From contig NZ_DRGM01000187.1 of NCBI RefSeq assembly GCF_011050055.1, positions 1-64,000 on the forward strand: a stretch of DNA of 64,000 bases, written 5' to 3'. The DNA is from Pseudoalteromonas prydzensis (GTDB taxonomy: Bacteria > Pseudomonadota > Gammaproteobacteria > Enterobacterales > Alteromonadaceae). Below are positions 32,922-43,242 of this stretch, piece after piece (position 1 is the stretch's first letter; each line of letters opens with the position of its first letter). Below the pieces are notes generated by a model. That model was not told the origin of the DNA. It ran no database searches and saw nothing but the letters and a program-made list of their open reading frames with translations. The position numbers were made by a program, and so were the translations under genes.

Positions 32922-34448
32922 TTATTTTAATTTACCGTCTAACTCTTCGATCTTTGCTTTCCAAATCGCAGGACCTTGCGTATGCGCATTTGCGCCTTCG
33001 CTATCTACCGCAACTGTAACTGGCATATCTTCTACTTCAAACTCATAGATAGCTTCCATACCTAAGTCTTCAAACGCCACAACACGGGCTTTTTTGATTG
33101 CTTTCGATACTAAGTATGCCGCACCACCTACTGCCATCAAATACACTGACTTGTTGTTTTTGATAGATTCAACGGTTGCAGGGCCACGCTCTGCTTTACC
33201 AATCATCCCAATGATGCCGGTTTTCTCTAACATCATGTCGGTAAATTTATCCATCCGTGTTGCAGTTGTTGGGCCTGCTGGACCTACTGCTTCATCACGT
33301 ACCGCATCAACTGGGCCAACGTAGTAGATAAACTTATTATCAAAATCCACGCCCTCTGGTAAACCTTCACCTGAATTGATCATATCTTGTAAACGTTTAT
33401 GCGCCGCATCACGACCGGTTAAAATAGTGCCTGACAATAATACTGTCTCGCCCATTTTCCACTCGCGGGTATCTTCTTTGGTTAACGTATTTAAATCAAC
33501 GCGGCGTGTGCCTTCACCTACTTCAAACGTTACTTCTGGCCAATCTTCAAGTTTTGGCGCTTTTAAGTTCGCAGGGCCTGAACCATCTAGGGTAAAGTGA
33601 ACATGGCGAGTCGCGGCACAATTTGGGATCATTACCACAGGTTTTGATGCGGCGTGTGTTGGTGCGGTTTTAATTTTTACATCAACAACCGTTGTTAAAC
33701 CACCTAAACCTTGCGCACCAATACCAAGTTTATTAGCACGTTCAAAAATATCTAAACGCAACTTTTCTTCGGTAGTTTGTGCACCACGTTCCATAAGCTC
33801 ATGGATATCAACAGGATCCATCAGGGATTCTTTTGCTAGTACCGCTGCTTTTTCAGCCGTGCCACCAATACCTATGCCTAGCATACCCGGTGGGCACCAA
33901 CCAGCCCCCATGGTCGGTAAGGTTTTTTCAACCCATGCCGCTACGTCATCAGATGGGTTCAGCATCACCATTTTGGTTTTATTTTCTGAGCCGCCGCCTT
34001 TGGCTGCAACCATCACTTCTACTTCGCCGCCTGCCACTAAATCAATGTGTACCACTGATGGCGTGTTGTCTTTGGTGTTTTTACGGGTGCCTGCTGGATC
34101 TGCAACAATCGATGCACGTAAAGGATTATCTGGGTTCAAATAAGCACGACGCGTTCCTTCATCAACCATTTGTTGTACGGTTAAATCGGTTTTATCCCAT
34201 TTCACATCCATACCTACTTTTACAAAGCAGGTAATAATGCCGGTGTCTTGGCATAGCGGGCGCTTACCTTCAGCCGACATACGCGAGTTAATTAAAATTT
34301 GCGCGATGGCATCTTTAGCCGCTTTACTTTGCTCTTTGTTATAGGCTTTTTCGAGTGCTTGTACAAAATCAAGTGGGTGATAAAACGAAATATATTGCAG
34401 AGCATCTTCAATGCTATCAATAAAGTCTTGCTGACGAATTGTACTCAT
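32922..34448 (-). CDS. fumA: Fumarate hydratase class I
   Basis: The 508-residue product is the iron-sulfur fumarase of the citric acid cycle, hydrating fumarate to L-malate. The three cluster cysteines are visible in LCQDTGIITCF, GAGWCPPGMLGIG and MIPNCAATRHVHF. The C-terminal beta domain contains TILTGRDAAHKR and YVGPVDAVRDEAVGPAGPTTATRMD. It is a single-chain enzyme with alpha and beta domains fused, slightly shorter than E. coli FumA (548). It is divergent from pabB; the 176-base gap shows no further feature. Confidence 0.95.
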   Translation of the reverse strand: MSTIRQQDFIDSIEDALQYISFYHPLDFVQALEKAYNKEQSKAAKDAIAQILINSRMSAEGKRPLCQDTGIITCFVKVGMDVKWDKTDLTVQQMVDEGTRRAYLNPDNPLRASIVADPAGTRKNTKDNTPSVVHIDLVAGGEVEVMVAAKGGGSENKTKMVMLNPSDDVAAWVEKTLPTMGAGWCPPGMLGIGIGGTAEKAAVLAKESLMDPVDIHELMERGAQTTEEKLRLDIFERANKLGIGAQGLGGLTTVVDVKIKTAPTHAASKPVVMIPNCAATRHVHFTLDGSGPANLKAPKLEDWPEVTFEVGEGTRRVDLNTLTKEDTREWKMGETVLLSGTILTGRDAAHKRLQDMINSGEGLPEGVDFDNKFIYYVGPVDAVRDEAVGPAGPTTATRMDKFTDMMLEKTGIIGMIGKAERGPATVESIKNNKSVYLMAVGGAAYLVSKAIKKARVVAFEDLGMEAIYEFEVEDMPVTVAVDSEGANAHTQGPAIWKAKIEELDGKLK

Positions 34449-34624
34449 AGGGGTTCCTTAAGTTACCTTTACGTATTTTTATACACGTAACATAAATCAA
34501 ACCGGTGACGGTGGTTTGCAAAGCCATAGGCAGCCTTTGTTATTCACTAAACGCTGCCAAAAAATTTTAACTTATGATACCCTCCCAGCCCGTTTCGAGC
34601 CAGTTTTTCAGGGTAAAAAAATAG

Positions 34625-35971
34625 ATGATAAAGCAACAAAAAACCTGTATTCAATTAGACATTTCGCTCAACTGTGTAGAGGTTTTCGCCTATTTTGCTG
34701 ATTTACCTTATGCAGTACTGCTCGACTCTGCCAATAGCGAGCATATCAATAGCCGTTATGATCTGATTGCTATAGCCCCTAGCATGCGCCTAGAAGTTAA
34801 AAATAATCACACTTATATTGATGACCAGCTGACAACGCAAGACTGCTTTAGTGTCATCCAAAACGAGCTTGCCAAGCTTGATGCCAGCAAAACACAGCAC
34901 GACTTACCGTTTAGCGGTGGTTGGCTAGGTTATTTTGGTTACGACTTAGGCCGCGTCATTGAACACTTACCTGAACAAGCAATTGATGATATTGCTATGC
35001 CACAAATGGCGATTGGTCTGTACCCTGATGCATTAATTTACGACAAGCAGCTCGGCCATTGGTTTTATATCGCGCAGCCAAATATTGATAGACGAGCCCT
35101 GTACCTTGAGCCGTTAACAACCGCAACACCACTTTATTCTGCATTTGAGATAACCCGTGACTGGTCATCAAATATGAGCCTTGCTCAATACAGCGATAAA
35201 TTTGCCAAAATCCAAGCATACTTAAACAGTGGCGATTGCTACCAAATCAACTTAGCACAACGCTTTACCGCGCAATATCAAGGTTCGCCGTGGCAAGCTT
35301 ACTGCACTTTACGTGATGCCAACAAAGCGCCCTTTTCCAGTTTTATTAATCACCCCGATGGCGCTATTGTATCTATTTCGCCAGAGCGGTTTATCGCCAT
35401 CAAGCAAGGTTACATTGAAACTAAGCCCATCAAAGGCACCTTGCCGCGCTGCGCAAACGAGCAAGAAGATGCTGCACAAGCCACTCGCTTACAAAATTCA
35501 GCGAAAGATCGCGCCGAGAATGTGATGATTGTTGATTTACTGCGTAACGACTTAGGTAAAGTTGCCAAACCCGGTAGCGTACACGTGCCTTCGTTGTTTG
35601 CGATTGAGAGCTTTCCGGCCGTACACCATTTAGTCAGTACAGTTACAGCGCAATTAGCCGCTGATAAAACCGCCGTTGATCAGCTCAAAGCGGCTTTCCC
35701 TGGAGGCTCAATTACTGGCGCACCAAAAATACGTGCGATGGAAATTATTGAAGAATTAGAACCACATCGCCGCAGTATTTACTGTGGCTCAATTGGTTAC
35801 TTAAGTGCTTGTGGCAATATGGATACCAGCATTACCATTCGCACCTTAGTGTGTCATAACCAGCATATTTATTGTTGGGCTGGCGGCGGCATTGTGGCTG
35901 ACTCCCAAGTGGAGTTGGAATACCAAGAAACTTACGATAAAGTAAATAAAATTTTGCCTTTATTGAAGTGA
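34625..35971 (+). CDS. pabB: Aminodeoxychorismate synthase component I
   Basis: The 448-residue product is a chorismate-utilising enzyme. The motif TKPIKGTLPR carries the Lys that forms the covalent intermediate in PabB, rather than the Ala found in anthranilate synthase. Other family motifs are NVMIVDLLRNDLGKVA, FPGGSITGAPKIRAMEII and CWAGGGIVADSQVELEYQET. With PabA it makes 4-amino-4-deoxychorismate for folate. It is followed directly by a NudL gene with a four-base GTGA overlap, so the two are coupled. pabA is not in the window. Confidence 0.95.
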   Translation: MIKQQKTCIQLDISLNCVEVFAYFADLPYAVLLDSANSEHINSRYDLIAIAPSMRLEVKNNHTYIDDQLTTQDCFSVIQNELAKLDASKTQHDLPFSGGWLGYFGYDLGRVIEHLPEQAIDDIAMPQMAIGLYPDALIYDKQLGHWFYIAQPNIDRRALYLEPLTTATPLYSAFEITRDWSSNMSLAQYSDKFAKIQAYLNSGDCYQINLAQRFTAQYQGSPWQAYCTLRDANKAPFSSFINHPDGAIVSISPERFIAIKQGYIETKPIKGTLPRCANEQEDAAQATRLQNSAKDRAENVMIVDLLRNDLGKVAKPGSVHVPSLFAIESFPAVHHLVSTVTAQLAADKTAVDQLKAAFPGGSITGAPKIRAMEIIEELEPHRRSIYCGSIGYLSACGNMDTSITIRTLVCHNQHIYCWAGGGIVADSQVELEYQETYDKVNKILPLLK

Positions 35972-36561
35972 TCCTCTTGAATAGCCGACAACTTATGGCT
36001 CGTTTTCAGCTAACTGCGCCCAATACTGACATTCCAGCGCATCATGCTTATTTACAAGGCACTCAACGCGCTAGTGCCGTGATGCTGCCATTGATTGATA
36101 TCGACAACATTGCGCACATTTTATTATGTAAACGGCCAACCTTTTTAAATCATCACCCTGGCGAAATTTGTTTGCCCGGCGGTAAATATGAACACAGTGA
36201 TATCGATTTACGTGACACCGCCCTGCGCGAGTTAAATGAGGAGCTTAATATTGCTGCTGAGAATGTCCGTGTGATTGGCCAATTACCCGATTATTCTACT
36301 CTTACCGGCTTTACCATCACGCCATTTGTTGGTGTGCTCGCAGCGAATACCCAATGGCAACCCGATCACAATGAAGTTGCAGCAAGTTTTTTACTGCCCA
36401 TTAACGCCTTAGCGAATGTAAACAATTGGCAACCCTTAGCGTTTGAACGACGCGGAAAGGTAATTACTTTACAAGGCTTTTCAACCCCTTATGGATTGCT
36501 CTGGGGGGCAACGGCAAGCATTATAAAAAACTTTACAAAACAGCTCGCCATACCAGTTTAA
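35968..36561 (+). CDS. nudL: CoA pyrophosphatase, Nudix family
   Basis: The 197-residue product starts at GTG overlapping the pabB stop; an internal ATG at 35995 is a possible later start. The Nudix region CLPGGKYEHSDIDLRDTALRELNEELNI keeps the REL-NEE metal-binding core. It is preceded by HHPGEICLPGG and followed by QLPDYSTLTGFTITPFVGVL, the CoA-specific pattern of the NudL/YeaB group. It hydrolyses CoA and related compounds to 4'-phosphopantetheine and adenosine 3',5'-bisphosphate. pabB-nudL-sdaA order resembles the E. coli neighbourhood. Confidence 0.92.
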   Translation: MILLNSRQLMARFQLTAPNTDIPAHHAYLQGTQRASAVMLPLIDIDNIAHILLCKRPTFLNHHPGEICLPGGKYEHSDIDLRDTALRELNEELNIAAENVRVIGQLPDYSTLTGFTITPFVGVLAANTQWQPDHNEVAASFLLPINALANVNNWQPLAFERRGKVITLQGFSTPYGLLWGATASIIKNFTKQLAIPV

Positions 36562-36660
36562 ATCTCTGCCGCAAAGGGTTACAAGGCTACAATTACGGGT
36601 TATTATGTGCGACCGTTCAAAGGCAGCAATCGTGCTGAGTAAAAGTAGAGTAAAGTTATT

Positions 36661-38037
36661 ATGATCAGTGCATTTGATATGTTTAGTATTGGCATTGGCC
36701 CGTCGTCTTCACACACAGTCGGTCCTATGCGTGCATCGCGTTTATTCGTTAACGAACTACAACAACAAAATTTATTAACCGATGTCACCAGCGTTAAAGT
36801 GGAGCTATATGGTTCATTAGGCCAAACTGGCATTGGCCATGGCTCTGGTAAAGCCGTTATTTTAGGGCTTGCCGGTTACGATCCGGAAACCATAGATGCT
36901 GATTTAGTTGACGATATTCTCGCTAAAATTGAAAACGAACAAGTTATCTATTTAAATCAAGTTCATAAAGCTAAGTTCCCAAAACAAGGGGCGATCGTAT
37001 TTCATCGTCGCAAAACCTTACCTAAACACTCAAATGCCATGGAAATCATTGCATTCAAAGGTGACGAAAAACTCCACAGTAAAGTATATTATTCAATTGG
37101 TGGCGGCTTTATTGTTACCGATGAAGAATTTGAAAAAGAAAAACAAGCAGCGCTGGATATTCGCGAAGAAAACCCAGCCCCCTTTCCTTTTGGCAGCGCC
37201 AAAGAATTGCTTGAGATGTGTAAAGAGTCGGGTTTTAGCGTATCAAGCTTGATGATGAAAAATGAAAAAACCTTGCGCACAGAAGATGAAATAAAAGATG
37301 AGCTATTCAATATTTGGCAAGTAATGAAAGCCTGTATTGAACGCGGTATGCGCACCGAAGGCATTTTACCCGGTGGTTTAAAAGTAAAGCGCCGTGCCCC
37401 GAGTTTGTATTTAAAGCTCAATATTGAAGTTAGTAACGATCCACTGCGAGCGATGGACTGGGTAGACTTATTTGCCCTTGCCGTTAACGAAGAAAACGCC
37501 GCCGGTGGCCGTGTGGTTACGGCACCGACAAATGGCGCAGCGGGCATTTTACCTGCGGTACTTATGTACTATCACACCTTTATTAAAGAAGTTGACCGCG
37601 ATATCGCAACGCGCTACTTACTCACTGCCGCTGCGATTGGCATCTTATATAAAAAGAATGCCTCAATTTCAGGCGCTGAAGTAGGTTGCCAAGGTGAAGT
37701 AGGTGTTGCCTGCTCTATGGCTGCCGGTGCACTGACAGAAATTGTTGGTGGCAGCGTATTGCAGGTAGAAAATGCCGCCGAGATTGGCATGGAACATAAC
37801 CTAGGTTTAACCTGCGATCCGGTCGGTGGCTTAGTACAAGTGCCCTGTATCGAACGTAATGCAATGGGCGCGATTAAAGCGATTAACGCATCACGCTTAG
37901 CTATTCGTGGCAGTGGCGAGCAAAAGGTATCACTGGATAAAGTGATCAAAACCATGCTCGATACCGGCAATGATATGAAAACCAAATACAAAGAAACCGC
38001 ACGGGGTGGTTTGGCTGTAAACATTATTGAATGCTAA
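36661..38037 (+). CDS. sdaA: L-serine ammonia-lyase (iron-sulfur type)
   Basis: The 458-residue single-chain enzyme starts [25 protein letters not shown], typical of SdaA. The iron-sulfur cysteines are seen in [22 protein letters not shown] and [18 protein letters not shown]. It deaminates L-serine to pyruvate in the cytoplasm and is oxygen-sensitive. It lies about 100 bases after nudL, so it may have its own promoter. A strong terminator follows. Confidence 0.96.
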   Translation: MISAFDMFSIGIGPSSSHTVGPMRASRLFVNELQQQNLLTDVTSVKVELYGSLGQTGIGHGSGKAVILGLAGYDPETIDADLVDDILAKIENEQVIYLNQVHKAKFPKQGAIVFHRRKTLPKHSNAMEIIAFKGDEKLHSKVYYSIGGGFIVTDEEFEKEKQAALDIREENPAPFPFGSAKELLEMCKESGFSVSSLMMKNEKTLRTEDEIKDELFNIWQVMKACIERGMRTEGILPGGLKVKRRAPSLYLKLNIEVSNDPLRAMDWVDLFALAVNEENAAGGRVVTAPTNGAAGILPAVLMYYHTFIKEVDRDIATRYLLTAAAIGILYKKNASISGAEVGCQGEVGVACSMAAGALTEIVGGSVLQVENAAEIGMEHNLGLTCDPVGGLVQVPCIERNAMGAIKAINASRLAIRGSGEQKVSLDKVIKTMLDTGNDMKTKYKETARGGLAVNIIEC

Positions 38038-38052
38038 TTTTTTAAGATGCTC

Positions 38053-38079
38053 AAAAAAGCCGCTCGATGCGGCTTTTTT
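38053..38079. terminator. Bidirectional Rho-independent terminator
   Basis: AAAAAAGCCGC pairs perfectly with GCGGCTTTTTT around TCGAT. It lies between the convergent sdaA and cysB genes. Confidence 0.94.
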
Positions 38080-38093
38080 ATTTGCAATATTAG

Positions 38094-39390
<1,297 letters not shown>

Positions 39391-40152
39391 ATGATCGTTT
39401 CTATTATTATTATGTTGATTGTTGCACTAATTGTCATTGCCCTGTGGGTCAGTGCGGTACAACAGCATAAAGAGAAACAAGAAACCGAACGTCGCAAAGA
39501 TTTAACTAAACAAAAAAAAATCATTGAAGAATCGGAAGACGTATTACTAAATAGTGCTAACATCCCCATGTCTGAGCATATTTTACGTATTCTGCAGCGC
39601 CGTATTCATGATGCTTTAGTAACTATGGTGCAACTTTCTCCCAATTCTAAAGAGTTAAAAAATCGCTTAAAAGAAGCAAAAGAACGGTTGAGTAACCAAC
39701 TTGTTGACGCCACTAATTCAGAGAACTTAGTGTTACCTGATAACGACAAACAATTGATATCACTGATCCAAGCTATTAAAAAATTACGCGCAGTGCTTCG
39801 CTCTGAGCATGGTAAAGGTAAAGTTGATAGCCAGATTTTTGTTGCTGAAGATAAGCGTTTAGAAAAACTGCAATTAAGAATTAACATAGAAAGCCAAATT
39901 AAACGGGGTATCTCCGCTCGCTCAGCCAACATGGTGGGTTCAGCACGGCAATACTTTGAAAAAGCCTACGCTACATTATCAGCAGTGGCCTACAGCGACG
40001 ACTATATCACTGGGAAACGTCAAGAATTAGAGGGTTACTTAGAAGCTATTAGTACTGAATTAAAAGCATCAAATGCAACGGCACTGAAGAAGAAAGCCGA
40101 ACAAGAGCAAGACGATTTAGATGTATTATTTGCACCAAAGAAAAAGTGGTAA
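39391..40152 (+). CDS. Membrane-anchored coiled-coil protein of unknown function
   Basis: I do not recognise a named family. The 253-residue product begins with one membrane helix (IVSIIIMLIVALIVIALWV, 2-20). A long, highly charged, mainly helical cytoplasmic part follows: QQHKEKQETERRKDLTKQKK, a stretch at about 60-130 with LKNRLKEAKERLSNQL, and a TPR-like pair of helices at about 175-225 (SARSANMVGSARQYFEKAYATLSAV). The C-terminus LDVLFAPKKKW is basic. The stop codon is the loop of a terminator hairpin. The gene is a single unit. Confidence 0.82.
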   Translation: MIVSIIIMLIVALIVIALWVSAVQQHKEKQETERRKDLTKQKKIIEESEDVLLNSANIPMSEHILRILQRRIHDALVTMVQLSPNSKELKNRLKEAKERLSNQLVDATNSENLVLPDNDKQLISLIQAIKKLRAVLRSEHGKGKVDSQIFVAEDKRLEKLQLRINIESQIKRGISARSANMVGSARQYFEKAYATLSAVAYSDDYITGKRQELEGYLEAISTELKASNATALKKKAEQEQDDLDVLFAPKKKW

Positions 40153-40166
40153 GCCACTTTTTCTTT
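40137..40166 (+). terminator. Terminator with the stop codon in its loop
   Basis: A perfect 13-base-pair stem (AAAGAAAAAGTGG with complement) has the four-base loop TAAG, whose TAA is the stop codon of the upstream gene. The right arm is T-rich. Confidence 0.85.
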
Positions 40167-40188
40167 GCATGAGTCGTTAAAAACCGAT

Positions 40189-41481
40189 TTACGATAAAAA
40201 CGCGAACTTAACCACAAACATCGCCGTCAAGATCCACACACTAATACTCACTTCATCACGTTTGCCACACAATACTTTTACCGCCGTGTACGAGATAAAG
40301 CCAAGCGCAATACCATGTGCAATCGAAAACGTCAGTGGTGTCATCAGTAATACAACACTCACTGGGATCGCATCAGTCATATCATCCCAATTTACAAACT
40401 TGAGATTTTGTAGCATCAATACCGCAACATATAAGATAGCGCCTGCAGTAGCATATGCTGGCACCATTTTAGCCAGCGGCGCAAAAAACATCATCAGTAA
40501 AAAACACAAACCAACAACCACCGCAGTTAAGCCTGTACGACCACCAACAGAAACCCCTGCAACCGATTCAATATAGGACGTTGTTGTAGAAGTACCAAGC
40601 ACCGAGCCTGCAATGGTTGCTGTGCTATCAGCACTGAGTGCACGACCTAACCGCGGCATATTACCTTTTTCATCAGCAAGGCCCGCTTTTTGCGTTACCG
40701 CCACCAAAGTGCCTGATGTATCAAATAAATCAACAAACAAAAATGCAAAAATAACACTGAGCATTGACAACTCAAGTGCCGCAGCAAAATCAAGTTGCAT
40801 AAAGGTAGGTAAAATTGAAGGTGGCATAGACATCACCCCTTGATACTCAACTAAACCTAAACTTAACGCTATGACAGTAACTAATAAGATACTGATCAGT
40901 ACGCCACTTTTAAAATCACGATACAACAAAGCTGCAATAACAAAAAAGCTGAAAATTGCCAGCAATGGCCCTGCTGCAGTGATATCACCTAACTGTACTA
41001 AGGTGGCAGGGCTTGCCACAATAATACCGGCATTTTTTAGCGCGATTAACGCTAAGAATGCGCCAATCCCCGTGGCTATTGCTTGCTTTAATACCAAAGG
41101 GATTGCGTTAATGATCCACTCTCTGACTTTAAACAAACTTAAAAACAAAAAGATACAGCCCGACATAAACACCGCACCTAATGCAGCCTGCCAGGTATAG
41201 CCCATGCCAAGTACAACACCATAAGTAAAAAAGGCATTTAACCCCATACCTGGAGCCAGTGCTAACGGGTAATTAGCCCAAAGACCCATAATAAAACAAC
41301 CAATCGCGGCTGCTATACAGGTTGCAACAAACGCCGCGCCCTGATCCATACCAGCTTCAGCTAACATTGCAGGGTTTACAAAAACAATATAAACCATTGT
41401 AATAAAAGTTGTGAGGCCAGCAATACATTCACGGCGCACAGTTGAATTGTGCTCGCTAATTTTAAATAACGCGTCAAGCAT
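40189..41481 (-). CDS. NCS2-family purine permease (guanine/hypoxanthine type)
   Basis: The 430-residue product has about 12 to 14 membrane segments. AzgA/GhxP-type signatures are visible: ECIAGLTTFITMVYIVFVNPAMLAEAGMD at the N-terminus, APGMGLNAFFTYGVVLGMGYTWQAALGAVF, FVDLFDTSGTLVAVTQKAGL, and GTSTTTSYIESVAGVSVGGRTGLTAVVVG. These mark the hypoxanthine/guanine/adenine proton symporter branch rather than uracil/xanthine permeases. It is transcribed alone and convergent with the unknown membrane-anchored gene. Confidence 0.93.
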   Translation of the reverse strand: MLDALFKISEHNSTVRRECIAGLTTFITMVYIVFVNPAMLAEAGMDQGAAFVATCIAAAIGCFIMGLWANYPLALAPGMGLNAFFTYGVVLGMGYTWQAALGAVFMSGCIFLFLSLFKVREWIINAIPLVLKQAIATGIGAFLALIALKNAGIIVASPATLVQLGDITAAGPLLAIFSFFVIAALLYRDFKSGVLISILLVTVIALSLGLVEYQGVMSMPPSILPTFMQLDFAAALELSMLSVIFAFLFVDLFDTSGTLVAVTQKAGLADEKGNMPRLGRALSADSTATIAGSVLGTSTTTSYIESVAGVSVGGRTGLTAVVVGLCFLLMMFFAPLAKMVPAYATAGAILYVAVLMLQNLKFVNWDDMTDAIPVSVVLLMTPLTFSIAHGIALGFISYTAVKVLCGKRDEVSISVWILTAMFVVKFAFLS

Positions 41482-41608
41482 AGATGAGTTTCATTTTAGA
41501 TAAGAATAATTGTGCAATTTTATCATATATTTCAAGAATAGCAGGACATTTTACCTTGTATTAGACTAAACTTACGCGGTAATAGACAACAATAATATAT
41601 GTGGCACT

Positions 41609-42064
41609 ATGACAGATACCTCGCCAATTGGCTTAGATTTAGAACAACAGCTAGATAACGTGTTATCGTTTATCACTCAACCAAACCGCCCCCCACAGGG
41701 TGACGCTAAAGCTGATACACCACAAAGCACGGTGAATAAAGCGCTGTATTATTTAAAAAATGAACAAGCCCCTCTCGCCGCTAAATGGATGCGCCTGGCA
41801 GCGATGTCAGGAGATCACCGAGCACAGTTTTATCTCGGGTTATTTTTTATCAAAGGCCAAGGCGTGCCCAGTAGTGTATTTCATGGTGCAGTATGGCTAA
41901 GTTTAGCTAGTAGCCAAGACTATGCACCCGCGACTGCAGCTCTGGCAGATCTTCGTAAACATCTCACTACACGTCGTTTTAAAGATGCTCAGTGCTACGC
42001 TGCAACACTGTATGAACAGATCCATCAGCAGCAATTTGCGCATCTGATCCCAACTACTGTATAA
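41609..42064 (+). CDS. Sel1-repeat protein
   Basis: The 151-residue product has no signal peptide. It contains about two Sel1-like helical repeats in the middle (ALYYLKNEQAPLAAKWMRLAAMSGDHRAQFYLGLFFIKGQGVP and a weaker FHGAVWLSLASSQDYAPATAAL copy). Such repeats bind proteins. The N-terminal 45 residues look disordered. It is a single unit divergent from the purine permease, and its role is unknown. Confidence 0.8.
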   Translation: MTDTSPIGLDLEQQLDNVLSFITQPNRPPQGDAKADTPQSTVNKALYYLKNEQAPLAAKWMRLAAMSGDHRAQFYLGLFFIKGQGVPSSVFHGAVWLSLASSQDYAPATAALADLRKHLTTRRFKDAQCYAATLYEQIHQQQFAHLIPTTV

Positions 42065-42223
42065 AAAAATAATAACCACCACTTTATATTGAGTAAAATA
42101 CCAACAGCATGAAATAATAATTAAGGGATTGATTTTTATTTTAAATTTCAATTTTACTATGTATTAAATCTGCACAGCGAACATTAAAAATTACAAATCG
42201 TATAAAAAATTAGCAAAAAACAC

Positions 42224-42252
42224 TTGCACCAAACAACTGTATAAACTACTGT
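42224..42252 (+). promoter_or_regulatory. Possible promoter of the sulA-like gene
   Basis: TTGCAC at 42224-42229 and TACTGT at 42247-42252 are separated by 17 bases. The region overlaps the CTGTATA repeats, which fits repression by LexA. Confidence 0.4.
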
Positions 42253-42261
42253 ATACACATA

Positions 42262-42277
42262 CTGTATAAACAACCAG
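42262..42277. promoter_or_regulatory. LexA (SOS) box
   Basis: CTGTATAAACAACCAG satisfies CTG-N10-CAG and keeps the CTGTATA left half of the gammaproteobacterial consensus. It ends 12 bases before the ATG. Two more CTGTATA half-sites in direct orientation lie at 42237 and 42249. Confidence 0.7.
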
Positions 42278-42289
42278 TGAGTGAACATT

Positions 42290-42724
42290 ATGTTACAGCC
42301 AATTACCGTAAGAACTGTTAAAAGCTACCAACGAGATAACCAAAGCGCATCAGTTAACTTAATTCAAATTGAAGATGAGATCTCAGCAACGTTTGAATTA
42401 CTAAAGGTATTGCACCATTACAATAATCAAAATGCATGGACATTACTGATTGCACCCGATCATGTACCGAGTAAAGCGTTACTTGATTCATGCTCTATTG
42501 ATACCAGTAAACTACTAGTGATACGTCAAAAGCATCTTGTGAATTTAGCGTATGTTTTAAACTCAGCATTACATAATGGTAATTTTGCAGCAGTGATCAC
42601 TTGGACTGACATCGTAAAAGATAATCAAATTGCGGATCTATCGCTAAACTTAGATCAAGCAAGTGCAAAGTTATACTGCTTTACTAAAACCCAACAAAGT
42701 ACCGATATGGCATTGGCGCAATAA
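42290..42724 (+). CDS. sulA: SulA-like SOS cell-division inhibitor
   Basis: From the ATG at 42290 (a GTG at 42281 is in frame) the protein has 144 residues. It is divergent from E. coli SulA (169) but keeps the pattern: a short N-terminal strand region, WTLLIAPDHVPSKALLDSCSID, LLVIRQKHLVNLAYVLNSALHNGNFAAVITW, and a C-terminal strand. The fold resembles RecA-like SulA, which caps FtsZ and blocks septation after DNA damage. The LexA box directly upstream supports this. Adjacent lexA, as in Pseudomonas, is not present. Confidence 0.75.
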   Translation: MLQPITVRTVKSYQRDNQSASVNLIQIEDEISATFELLKVLHHYNNQNAWTLLIAPDHVPSKALLDSCSIDTSKLLVIRQKHLVNLAYVLNSALHNGNFAAVITWTDIVKDNQIADLSLNLDQASAKLYCFTKTQQSTDMALAQ

Positions 42725-42762
42725 GCTGTTAAAATAACGTTTTTGCATAAAACCAATTTAAC

Positions 42763-43242
42763 ATGACTTCACTTACTAACAGTAATTGCTTATGCGGCAG
42801 TCAACACAGTTACCAAGACTGCTGCCAAAAGCTGCATTTAGGCACAGAGCAAGCAACCACGGCAGAGCAACTGATGCGCTCTCGTTATGTTGCTTATGCA
42901 TTGAAAAATGCCAAGTATATTTATCAAACTTATGTCCAAGCAAAACAAGCTGAAAATCCAGTCAAAGAAATCGCTGAGTTTGCCAACAGCTGTCGTTTTA
43001 TAAAATTAGCCGTAGTCAGTGCCGAGCAACACGAGTCCACTGCTGATGTTGAATTTTGCGTTAGTTATTTTTATCAAAACTTATTTTGCCAGCTGCATGA
43101 AAAATCAAATTTTATAAAAGAAGCTGGATTATGGCGCTATTTAGATGGTGAGATTTTCCCTGTTGCTGATCTTAAAATTAACCGTAACGATGAATGTCCA
43201 TGCGGTAGCGGTAAAAAATATAAAAAGTGCCACAGCGTGTAG
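42763..43242 (+). CDS. ychJ: YchJ-family protein with SEC-C zinc motifs
   Basis: The 159-residue product carries a cysteine cluster at each end. The N-terminal CLCGSQHSYQDCCQKLH and the C-terminal NDECPCGSGKKYKKCH SEC-C motif bind zinc. The middle (SRYVAYALKNAKYIYQTY) is an NTF2-like region typical of UPF0225/YchJ. The function is unknown; SEC-C motifs in SecA and elsewhere contact ribosomes or SecB. It is 38 bases after the sulA-like gene but without a LexA box of its own. Confidence 0.92.
   Translation: MTSLTNSNCLCGSQHSYQDCCQKLHLGTEQATTAEQLMRSRYVAYALKNAKYIYQTYVQAKQAENPVKEIAEFANSCRFIKLAVVSAEQHESTADVEFCVSYFYQNLFCQLHEKSNFIKEAGLWRYLDGEIFPVADLKINRNDECPCGSGKKYKKCHSV

Noticed and set aside
33833..34234. 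133-codon frame opposite the fumarase gene
   Set aside because: It is a shadow of conserved fumarase codons; its composition (Pro, Leu, Cys rich) is atypical and there is no ribosome site.
37089..38024. Two frames of 152 and 136 codons opposite sdaA
   Set aside because: Both lie wholly within the conserved sdaA gene and have no domain similarity that I can see.
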